NCBI GenBank assembly: GCA_944358265.1
Contig: CALVQR010000008.1
Span: forward strand, 1 to 33,718
From: an uncultured Bacilli bacterium
Lineage (GTDB): Bacteria > Bacillota_I > Bacilli_A > RF39 > UBA660
Length of the DNA stretch: 33,718 nt
Direction: 5' to 3'
Below are positions 23,256 to 29,533 of the stretch, in pieces. The notes under the pieces were generated by a model, which was not told the DNA's origin, did no database searches, and saw only the letters and a program-made list of their open reading frames with translations. Position 1 is the first letter of the stretch, and every line of letters starts with the position of its first letter. Made by a program: the position numbers and the translations under genes.

Positions 23256-23783
23256 TTAATTGTGTGAAATTGTGTGATTATATTTTGCTTTTACTACATA
23301 CCTTATTTGATTATTAAATGTGCATGTTATTAATGTTAATATCTTTTTATTGTATACATTGTCTAGTACTGTTTTATCTTTAATGTTTATATATTGTAAA
23401 GAATCCACAGTATAAAGATATTCATCTTTAAAATTACTTATAATTATTTCATCATTTAATTTTAATTTATAAAGCTTTGAAAAAACATATTTATTATTAT
23501 GACCTGCGAGTATAATATTTCCATATTCACTTGAAATTAAGTTTTTATTGCTTATCATTAGAATTAAATTAGAATCTAATATTTCATTATATTCTCCCTT
23601 TTTTATTAAACCTTTATAATTTAATTTTTCAATTACTAAATATGCATCATATTTTCTATCAATATTATTATTTCTTATAACTTCATCTATTTTAAGTTCT
23701 TCGTTTATATCTTTATTATAATTATAAAATAGTATAAAAACAGCTATAAAAATAAAAACAATACTAATTATTTTTCTTAACAA
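23256..23783 (-). CDS. sortase, class D-like
   Basis: From the TTG at 23781-23783 (nine bases after AGGTG) the enzyme has 175 residues. A membrane anchor spans about 5-21 (ISIVFIFIAVFILFY). The sortase core follows, with catalytic H95 in ILAGHNNKYVFSKL, catalytic C154 in TLITCTFNNQ (TLxTC), and R161 seven residues later. It is a transpeptidase that cleaves a sorting motif and attaches surface proteins to the cell wall or to each other. It overlaps the 3' end of the adhesin gene by about 20 bases, so that protein is its likely substrate. An upstream GTG at 23795 is the alternative start. Class assignment from short sequence features is tentative. Confidence 0.88.
   Translation of the reverse strand: MLRKIISIVFIFIAVFILFYNYNKDINEELKIDEVIRNNNIDRKYDAYLVIEKLNYKGLIKKGEYNEILDSNLILMISNKNLISSEYGNIILAGHNNKYVFSKLYKLKLNDEIIISNFKDEYLYTVDSLQYINIKDKTVLDNVYNKKILTLITCTFNNQIRYVVKAKYNHTISHN
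23258..23277. repeat. two 10-bp tandem direct repeats upstream of the efflux operon
   Basis: AATTGTGTGA is repeated exactly, head to tail. The repeats overlap the last codons of the sortase gene and lie about 55-75 bases before the permease start codon, next to the probable -35 region. Their period matches the spacing preferred by OmpR-family regulators such as the one encoded in this operon. Confidence 0.6.
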
Positions 23784-25494
23784 AATTGTATACACCTAAA
23801 CTTGAAAATATAAGAAATAAAAGCATATATTTATTGATACTCATACTAGTTACTGGCATAATTGTTTTTTCATTTGTTACATCTATTTTACCTATACATG
23901 TACTATCATTAACATAAAATTCATATTTTTCTTCATTTAATATATATCCACTTGGTACTTTTATTTGTTTAATATAATATTTCCCATAAGGTAAATCAGT
24001 AATAATAACTTCTCCATTTTCATCTGTTTTTCCACTAAACACTAAATTATCATTTTCATCATATACATTTATTTCTACATCTTTTAATTTTTTATCTTCT
24101 TTTGATGATATATATACAATATCACACAGCACTTTATTATTTATAATTTCTATATTTTCATTAATTATATATGTTTTGTCATCTTTATATTTTAAATCTA
24201 CTTTGTAAAATTTATCATCTAACTTATACCCTTCAAGTGTATTTAATTCTTTTATGTAATAAATCCCTAAAGGTAAATTATCAAAATAATTATCACTTCC
24301 GTTTGTAATTAATGTATCTATTTGTTTATAATCTTTATTAAATAAACCTATTTCGACACTATTTAAATTATTACCTTCTTCATCTGTTTTTTTTATAGAT
24401 ATCTTCCCTTTTGGAACATCATTAAATATGTCTACATCATAGTATGGCCCATTCATTTTAATATTATCGTCAATCTTAATTGTTTTATTTTCCTTATTTA
24501 CCACATATCCATTTGATGCACTTACCTCTTCAATTATATAATTACCTTTATTTAATTTTACAGAAGCATATCCATTTTTATCTACTTTAATATTGTCATA
24601 TACATATGAATCAGATGAAATATCTTTTATCTTAAATACTGTCCCTTCTTCTTTTATTAATTCGTTAGTATTTTTATCTCTTTTATTTATTCTTACATTA
24701 ACTTTGTCTGCGACTATAGTAAATTCAGATTCCTTTTTATCACTAAATCCAAATAATGCCATTTTTTGACTATTACTATTAGGTACATAGTATACTTTTG
24801 TTTTTTCATTACTTAAATTTTTAGAAACTAATTTTACTTTGAATGTACCAAATTTATTTAAATCAAAAGTAATCAAGGATCCATTTTTTGTATATTTTAA
24901 ATCTGTAACAATATCAAAGTTATTAATTACATTATTTGTATCGTTAATAATTACCTTATCATTAAAATATTGAACATAGGTTCTTCCTGAAAATGATGGT
25001 AAAGTATTATGTAAATTTACAAGTCTAAGTATTTCATTTTTTTCTTTTTCCACATTTATTTCATTACCATTTTCATTATATTCTGTAGTCCATTTAACAT
25101 AATCATCTTTAAATAACCAAATAAGTTCTTGAGTAGCAAGATAATAATTTAATGTATTATGATTTTCATATCCGTATCCATAGTGTACAATTAATTCCAT
25201 TTTATTTTTTTCTTCCATAGTATAACCTGATACACTAAAATCTTCTGTGGAACTATATATATTGCTACCTATCACTCTCCATGGTTCTATACAATATACT
25301 AACTTATTATTTTGATACCTATACGGAAGTTTCCCATACGACATTAATACTCCGTTTTTATAGTGATATGCATATACATTATCAATATAATTTGTAGTTA
25401 AAGTAGAATCATTTTCAAGTGCATATGCTTTGTTCACATTAAATATTCCCCCTAATAATATTCCTATCAGTACTACTAAAAAAATTCTTTTCAT
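23764..25494 (-). CDS. sortase-anchored surface protein with thioester and Cna-B domains
   Basis: This 576-residue protein has a signal peptide (1-26). A thioester domain covers about 35-170: C68 in LVYCIEPW and Q122 in ATQELIWLF are the residues that would form the internal Cys-Gln bond used for covalent adhesion to host surfaces. Three Cna-B/SpaA-type beta domains follow at about 265-357, 362-455 and 456-542, with lysines RINKRD, ISIKKTD and ISSKEDKK at their starts. The glutamate needed for isopeptide formation is seen in the first (YIIEEV) and second (YYIKEL, E416) but is Q510 in the third. The C-terminus has a sorting signal: MPVTS (546-550), a hydrophobic segment and VKKNN. MPVTS departs from LPXTG. 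ATG follows GAGGTGATAGA. The sortase gene overlaps downstream. Confidence 0.9.
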   Translation of the reverse strand: MKRIFLVVLIGILLGGIFNVNKAYALENDSTLTTNYIDNVYAYHYKNGVLMSYGKLPYRYQNNKLVYCIEPWRVIGSNIYSSTEDFSVSGYTMEEKNKMELIVHYGYGYENHNTLNYYLATQELIWLFKDDYVKWTTEYNENGNEINVEKEKNEILRLVNLHNTLPSFSGRTYVQYFNDKVIINDTNNVINNFDIVTDLKYTKNGSLITFDLNKFGTFKVKLVSKNLSNEKTKVYYVPNSNSQKMALFGFSDKKESEFTIVADKVNVRINKRDKNTNELIKEEGTVFKIKDISSDSYVYDNIKVDKNGYASVKLNKGNYIIEEVSASNGYVVNKENKTIKIDDNIKMNGPYYDVDIFNDVPKGKISIKKTDEEGNNLNSVEIGLFNKDYKQIDTLITNGSDNYFDNLPLGIYYIKELNTLEGYKLDDKFYKVDLKYKDDKTYIINENIEIINNKVLCDIVYISSKEDKKLKDVEINVYDENDNLVFSGKTDENGEVIITDLPYGKYYIKQIKVPSGYILNEEKYEFYVNDSTCIGKIDVTNEKTIMPVTSMSINKYMLLFLIFSSLGVYNFVKKNN

Positions 25495-25541
25495 TCTATC
25501 ACCTCAATATAATTATTCCCCGTAAATTTTTTAATTCCACT

Positions 25542-25571
25542 AAAAAAGAAGAAAAATTTTGTTTTTCTTCT
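25542..25571 (-). terminator. terminator of the cation exporter gene
   Basis: On the minus strand AGAAGAAAAA pairs with TTTTTCTTCT around a short loop, followed by a T run. It lies just after the stop codon of the exporter. Confidence 0.82.
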
Positions 25572-25590
25572 AATTAAAATTTTATATATT

Positions 25591-26472
25591 TTAATGATGA
25601 TGATTGTGGGATTTTGTCTGTTTTATTTCACAATTTTTCTCAGTACAGTTTTCTTCCTTTTCCTCTATTTCTATAGTTACATGGCCTATATTATGTTCTT
25701 TTAATTCTTTTTTTATTTTTTCTTTTATATTTTTTGAATTTTTTTCTATTACTACATGCATTGTTGCATAATTATTATATCCATCTATACTCCAAACATG
25801 AATATGGTGCACATCTAAAACTTCTTTTATTTCAAGTAAATGTTTTTTTATCTCTTCAATAGAAATGTTATTTGGAATTTTTTCTAAAAATAAATCTAAT
25901 ATTGTTTTAAAATTTTTAAGGGCACTTGTAAGTATAAATATTGCGACTAATATTGATAATATTGGATCAATAACAGATATATCTGTAAACTTCATTATAA
26001 GTCCACCAGTTAATACTACAATCCATCCTAATACATCTTCAAGCATATGTAAATTTACTGATTTTTGATTTAATGAATCCCCATCTTTTGTAAAATAAGC
26101 TGCTAAAAAATTAATAATTACACCAAAAATTGATAATAAAATCATTCCATTATAATTTATTTCTACAGGATTTATTATTCTTTTAATTGAATTATATATA
26201 ACTAATGTAGAACCTATTATTAATATTGTTGTAGTTATTATGCTTGCTAAAACTGAATATCTCACATATCCAAATGTATATTTACTATCAGGCTTTCTTT
26301 TACTTTTTTTCTCTAGGAAAAAAGATATTCCTATGCTAGTTGCATCTGCCATATCATGAACTGAATCTGACATTATAGCGACACTATTAGTAATTAATCC
26401 TCCTATAAATTCAAAGATTGAAAAACTTAAATTTAAAATAAATGCGACTAATATATTTCTTTCTGTTTTCAT
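25591..26472 (-). CDS. czcD: cation diffusion facilitator (zinc-type) exporter
   Basis: The 293-residue protein belongs to the cation diffusion facilitator family, which exports divalent metals in exchange for protons. Six hydrophobic segments occupy about 8-190. The metal site is formed by D36 and D40 in SDSVHDMADA and the HxxxD in VNLHMLEDVLGW. The cytoplasmic C-terminal domain (about 200-280) has VHHIHVWSIDGYNNYATMHVVI, and the tail is His/Cys-bearing (CTEKNCE, SHNHHH), suitable for binding zinc, cadmium or cobalt. The promoter is consensus and carries two sites like those of ArsR/SmtB zinc repressors, supporting zinc export. No ArsR-type regulator gene is in the window. The symbol follows the family and does not prove substrate. 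Confidence 0.93.
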   Translation of the reverse strand: MKTERNILVAFILNLSFSIFEFIGGLITNSVAIMSDSVHDMADATSIGISFFLEKKSKRKPDSKYTFGYVRYSVLASIITTTILIIGSTLVIYNSIKRIINPVEINYNGMILLSIFGVIINFLAAYFTKDGDSLNQKSVNLHMLEDVLGWIVVLTGGLIMKFTDISVIDPILSILVAIFILTSALKNFKTILDLFLEKIPNNISIEEIKKHLLEIKEVLDVHHIHVWSIDGYNNYATMHVVIEKNSKNIKEKIKKELKEHNIGHVTIEIEEKEENCTEKNCEIKQTKSHNHHH

Positions 26473-26519
26473 TTTTTTACCTTCTTTCTTACATTTCTTA
26501 ATGTATTATATTCAACAAT

Positions 26520-26533
26520 TGAATAATTGTTCA
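26520..26533. promoter_or_regulatory. ArsR/SmtB-type metal operator, site 1
   Basis: On the minus strand this reads TGAACAATTATTCA, an exact match to the TGAACA-N2-TATTCA core recognised by SmtB/CzrA-type zinc repressors. It lies just downstream of the -10 box of the exporter promoter. A wider inverted repeat, AACAATT-N4-AATTGTT (26514-26531), overlaps it. Confidence 0.7.
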
Positions 26534-26543
26534 ACTATTCTAT

Positions 26544-26573
26544 ATTATAGTTGAATTACCATTCATATGTCAA
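26544..26573 (-). promoter_or_regulatory. promoter of the cation exporter with operator site 2
   Basis: TTGACA (26568-26573), 18 bases, TATAAT (26544-26549) on the minus strand: both boxes are perfect. The spacer holds a degenerate second operator, TGAATGGTAATTCA (26552-26565). TTCAACTAT-N8-ATAGTTGAA (26530-26555) is a further 9-bp inverted repeat across the -10 box. Confidence 0.8.
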
Positions 26574-26576
26574 TAT

Positions 26577-26602
26577 AAAAAAAACAAATTATAAAAATTT
26601 GT
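26577..26602 (-). terminator. terminator of guanine deaminase gene
   Basis: ACAAATT pairs with AATTTGT around five bases on the minus strand and is followed by eight T residues, six bases past the stop codon. Confidence 0.8.
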
Positions 26603-26607
26603 CTATT

Positions 26608-27084
26608 TTAATATATTTTCTTATTATTATTTTTTTTAAATTCTTCAAATACTTTAATTGCTTCATCTCTTTTAATATTACATAATTTAATTAAATCTTG
26701 ATTCTCACCCTTTAAATATTCATAAATAATATCATCTCTAAAACCTATATTACCTGAATCTTCTTTTGTATTTGCATAATAAACTTTCTTTATATTTGCC
26801 CAAATAATTGCAGATAAACACATAGGACATGGTTCTGCACTTGTATATAAAATACATCCAGATAAATCGTGCGTCCCCAATATTTCGGATGCTTTTCTAA
26901 TAGCATTTATTTCCGCATGTGCAGTTGCATCTTTACTTTTGATTACAGTATTATGGGCTTTACTTATTATTTTCCCATTTTTTACTATAACTGCACCAAA
27001 AGGGCCGCCATCAATATAACTATTAGCATTATTTACTTTTGATTCTTCAATTGCAATACTTATTGCTTCTTCATTTGTTAACAC
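26608..27084 (-). CDS. guaD: guanine deaminase
   Basis: This 158-residue cytidine-deaminase-fold enzyme probably converts guanine to xanthine in purine salvage. The zinc site is H56 with catalytic E58 (TAHAEINAIRKA) and C86/C89 (EPCPMCLSAI). GGPFGAVIVKNGKII near the start, GFRDDIIYEYL, and a C-terminus ending KKIY follow Bacillus guanine deaminase more closely than the tRNA adenosine deaminase TadA, which shares the core. The start is GTG, eight bases after AAAGGAG. It is a single-gene unit with its own terminator. A 13-bp palindrome sits about 30 bases upstream. No other purine gene is nearby, so TadA-like activity cannot be wholly excluded. Confidence 0.85.
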   Translation of the reverse strand: MLTNEEAISIAIEESKVNNANSYIDGGPFGAVIVKNGKIISKAHNTVIKSKDATAHAEINAIRKASEILGTHDLSGCILYTSAEPCPMCLSAIIWANIKKVYYANTKEDSGNIGFRDDIIYEYLKGENQDLIKLCNIKRDEAIKVFEEFKKNNNKKIY

Positions 27085-27114
27085 TTTTAATTCTCCTTTA
27101 AATATACTTTTTTA

Positions 27115-27127
27115 TATAGTTACTATA
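27115..27127. promoter_or_regulatory. palindrome upstream of guanine deaminase
   Basis: TATAGTTACTATA is a perfect 13-bp palindrome with a central T, about 30 bases before the GTG start and near where the -10 region should be. It could be an operator or a chance AT-rich palindrome. Confidence 0.3.
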
Positions 27128-27226
27128 ATTTCTTGAGTAGTTGATTTTTCTTCTAATTTTTAGTGTTTAACTTCCCATATTCTTAATCACTAATTGTAAA
27201 TTTCTCTTCCCATAGAAGTTTGATTT

Positions 27227-27310
27227 CTATTTATTTCTAGTTCTATAAATTATTAAATTAAGAATAACTCCTAATAATATTAAAATTGTCTTCGTAATTA
27301 TTTCTAACAA
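27227..27310 (-). CDS. possible 27-residue hydrophobic peptide
   Basis: After the stop of the small membrane protein (27319) a TTG-started frame encodes 27 residues with a single hydrophobic stretch (TKTILILLGVILNLIIY) and a basic end (RTRNK). No ribosome site precedes it, so expression would depend on coupling to the upstream small gene. It may also be the frameshifted remainder of a longer membrane protein. The rest of 27085-27226 holds only the guanine deaminase leader and palindrome. Confidence 0.25.
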   Translation of the reverse strand: MLEIITKTILILLGVILNLIIYRTRNK

Positions 27311-27318
27311 AAAATTTA

Positions 27319-27462
27319 CTATTTTACTATAAATCTATAAATTGCGTATACTACCCATATAAGCCAAGAATAAATCCAAACATCAAATATAATACTTATC
27401 GTTAAATAAATTATTGCGACTATAATTGCTATAATCCAATTCATTAACTTTTTCTTATTCAT
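27319..27462 (-). CDS. small two-segment membrane protein
   Basis: This frame of 47 residues lies in the 416-base gap between queH and the guanine deaminase gene. It starts ATG with AGAGAGG about ten bases upstream. The protein begins MNKKKLMNW and contains two hydrophobic, Ile/Trp/Tyr-rich stretches (about 9-26 and 28-42) separated by an aspartate, ending in basic residues (YRFIVK). That is a typical small inner-membrane protein with a positive-inside start. It lies about 40 bases after the queH stop on the same strand, with no clear terminator between, so the two may be co-transcribed. No function can be assigned. Confidence 0.6.
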   Translation of the reverse strand: MNKKKLMNWIIAIIVAIIYLTISIIFDVWIYSWLIWVVYAIYRFIVK

Positions 27463-27500
27463 AGTTATTTTTCCTCTCTTATCTTATTATTATCAATTTT

Positions 27501-28064
27501 TTAAGCAGAACAGCTTTTTTCCTTATCCTTTTGAATCTTTTTCTGATATCTATCTTCTTCACTAAATATACAACCACAATATTTTTGCATATATAAACTT
27601 ATTTCTCTTGCTTTTTCTTGTCCTTGTTTAAAATATGGTCTAAAATCATAATAATAGAATTTAATACTATATTTTTCTGCAATTTTGTTTGCTATTTCTA
27701 CCATTTTTTCATGATTTTGATATGGACTAATTAACAACGTTGTACAAAATGCATCATACCCATTTTCTTTTGCATATTTTGCAGTTTCATTTAATCTAAC
27801 AGTATAACAATATGTACATCTGTTATCTATATTATTAATTACATTTTTAGTAAATTCTCTAAGTCCATACTCTTCCTTATATATTACATTTAAATCAATC
27901 ATTGAACTATATTCTTTTAGAGTATCTCTTCTGTTTTTATATTCTGTATATGGGTGAATATTTGGATTATACCAAAATCCAGTTATATCAATATTTTCTT
28001 CTCTTAATTTTTCTATACACATTATACTACAAGGTGCACAACATATATGTAATAATAACTTCAT
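27501..28064 (-). CDS. queH: epoxyqueuosine reductase QueH
   Basis: The 187-residue enzyme performs the last step of queuosine synthesis on tRNA, reducing epoxyqueuosine to queuosine. The family's cysteines are present: C8, C9 and C12 in HICCAPC, C83 and C86 in NRCTYCYTVRL, and the CGC pair in MQKYCGCIFSEEDRYQ. TTLLISPYQNHE and FYYYDFRPYFKQGQEKAREISLYMQ are characteristic. QueH is unrelated in sequence to the cobalamin-dependent QueG that does the same job elsewhere. ATG follows GAGGAAGAAAGT. No other queuosine genes are in the window, consistent with salvage of precursor or genes elsewhere. A TATAAT box lies about 25 bases upstream. Confidence 0.95.
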   Translation of the reverse strand: MKLLLHICCAPCSIMCIEKLREENIDITGFWYNPNIHPYTEYKNRRDTLKEYSSMIDLNVIYKEEYGLREFTKNVINNIDNRCTYCYTVRLNETAKYAKENGYDAFCTTLLISPYQNHEKMVEIANKIAEKYSIKFYYYDFRPYFKQGQEKAREISLYMQKYCGCIFSEEDRYQKKIQKDKEKSCSA

Positions 28065-28088
28065 ACTTTCTTCCTCTTTTCAAAAACT

Positions 28089-28094
28089 ATTATA
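28089..28094 (-). promoter_or_regulatory. -10 box of queH
   Basis: TATAAT on the minus strand, about 25 bases before the queH start. The -35 region is poor. Confidence 0.5.
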
Positions 28095-28116
28095 CAATAA
28101 AAATAGTAAAATTGCA

Positions 28117-28142
28117 TAAAAAAAGGGAAATTTAATTCCCTT
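28117..28142 (-). terminator. terminator of the dacF unit
   Basis: AAGGGAA pairs with TTTCCCTT around a short AT loop on the minus strand, followed by a T run. It lies seven bases after the stop of the small frame at 28149-28277, not directly after dacF, which suggests that frame is part of the transcript. Confidence 0.85.
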
Positions 28143-28148
28143 ATGAAT

Positions 28149-28277
28149 TTAAAGATTCAGTTTCATATAATTTTTTATAGATTTTATTAATTCTTCATTT
28201 CCCCACTCTTTTCTCTTTAAATTCGTTAAAATATTATTAATTGTATTGTTTGTCAACCAAAAATCGGTATACTTCAA
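28149..28277 (-). CDS. small downstream frame, possible gene or gene remnant
   Basis: Between the dacF stop and the terminator lies a 42-codon frame with composition like real protein: LKYTDFWLTNNT, then KRKEWGNEELIKSIKN, ending MKLNL. The only plausible start is TTG at 28277; the nearest GGAG lies 16 bases upstream inside dacF, which is far. There is no ATG until near the end. It therefore could be a short coupled gene, or the surviving C-terminal piece of a lost gene. The terminator sits immediately after it. Hydrophilic, no membrane segment; not recognised. Confidence 0.35.
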   Translation of the reverse strand: MKYTDFWLTNNTINNILTNLKRKEWGNEELIKSIKNYMKLNL

Positions 28278-28279
28278 TA

Positions 28280-29431
28280 TTATAAAATATTTTCTCCTGT
28301 TATTACATCTTCGATATTTCTAAGAAGTAATTCAAGAACATTTGCTTTTTTTATATCCTCTTTTACAGTTACTTTTATCTTATATAATTCCTTATTATTT
28401 TCATAAATACTTATGTTGCCAACAACATCACCTTTTTTTATAGGTAACTCTTCATTAGTTATATTTAATTTATAACTTACTTTTCTATCATCATTACCTT
28501 TTCTATTTAATATATTAATATCTTGCATAGGTACTATTTTTACTTTTGATTTACTAGCTTTATCTATATTTAATTCTCCAACCTTAGAATTTGTAGTTAA
28601 ATAATTTTTTACTGTGTACATATTAAATCCATAATCAAGCATCTTAGTCATTTCTTCATTTCTTTTTGAATTTGTTTCTTCACCCATTATTACTCCAATT
28701 AAACGCATGTTATTTCTTTTTGCAGTCGCAGTTAAACAATATCCGGCATCTTTTGTATATCCTGTTTTAAGACCATCCATCCCATCATATGTTTTTATTA
28801 ATTTATTTGTATTTACAAGCCAAAATTTATTATTTGTATTTTGTCTTAAATATGTTTCGTAAATACCTGAGTACTCAAGAATTTTATCATGTCTTACAAG
28901 TTCTCTAGCCATTTGAGCCATATCATAGGCAGAGGAATAATGGTTTTCTGTATCAAGACCAGTTGAATTTTCAAAATTAGTATCTTTTAGTCCTAGTTTT
29001 TTTACTTCTTCGTTCATTCTAAATACAAATGCTTCTTCAGTACCTGATATTCTTTCAGCAAGTGCGACAACTGCATCATTCGCAGAACCAACACATATTG
29101 CTTTTAACAAGTCATTTACACTCATTTTTTCTCCAGGTTCTAAATATATTTGTGATCCCCCCATTTTTGAAGCATTTTCTGATACTGTTATTACTTCATC
29201 AAGTGTAATACTCTTCTTTTCTATTTCTTCCATAATAATTATCAAGCTCATTATTTTTGTCATTGAAGCTGGTGCAAGTCTTTCATGTGCATTACTATCA
29301 TGAATTATTTCCCCAGTAGATGCTTCAATTAATATTGAACTTTTGGCAGATTCAGTTAATTTTAAATCTTCTGCCTTTACATTTGTTAAAAATATAAAAG
29401 ACATAATAAATATAAATAAAAATTTCTTCAT
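28280..29431 (-). CDS. dacF: D-alanyl-D-alanine carboxypeptidase (PBP5/DacF type)
   Basis: This 383-residue penicillin-binding protein trims the terminal D-Ala from peptidoglycan stem peptides. A signal peptide covers 1-20 (cleavage near VKA-ED). The three active-site motifs are intact: S56-M-T-K59, S116-A-N118, and K222-T-G224. A C-terminal beta domain (about 285-360) precedes an amphipathic end (NVLELLLRNIEDVI) that anchors such proteins to the outer face of the membrane. ATG follows AGAGGTGTTAT. It is divergent from the M15B carboxypeptidase gene 102 bases away. In spore formers, enzymes of this class adjust cross-linking of vegetative or spore wall; the symbol reflects class only. Confidence 0.94.
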   Translation of the reverse strand: MKKFLFIFIMSFIFLTNVKAEDLKLTESAKSSILIEASTGEIIHDSNAHERLAPASMTKIMSLIIIMEEIEKKSITLDEVITVSENASKMGGSQIYLEPGEKMSVNDLLKAICVGSANDAVVALAERISGTEEAFVFRMNEEVKKLGLKDTNFENSTGLDTENHYSSAYDMAQMARELVRHDKILEYSGIYETYLRQNTNNKFWLVNTNKLIKTYDGMDGLKTGYTKDAGYCLTATAKRNNMRLIGVIMGEETNSKRNEEMTKMLDYGFNMYTVKNYLTTNSKVGELNIDKASKSKVKIVPMQDINILNRKGNDDRKVSYKLNITNEELPIKKGDVVGNISIYENNKELYKIKVTVKEDIKKANVLELLLRNIEDVITGENIL

Positions 29432-29483
29432 ATAACACCTCTAATAAAAAATATGTAAAAAATAATTATTTATGAAATTTTTA

Positions 29484-29511
29484 TGGACAAATTTTATCAT
29501 TTTGATATAAT
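29484..29511 (+). promoter_or_regulatory. promoter of the M15B carboxypeptidase gene
   Basis: TGGACA (29484-29489), 16 bases, TATAAT (29506-29511) with an extended TGA. It lies about 22 bases before the GTG start in the spacer shared with dacF. Confidence 0.75.
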
Positions 29512-29533
29512 TAACTTAAAGTAGGTGATGTAA

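Noticed and set aside
26608-27084. tRNA adenosine deaminase (TadA)
   Set aside because: The zinc core is shared, but the GGPFGAVIVK start, the GF-DD-IY region and the C-terminal tyrosine fit guanine deaminase better.
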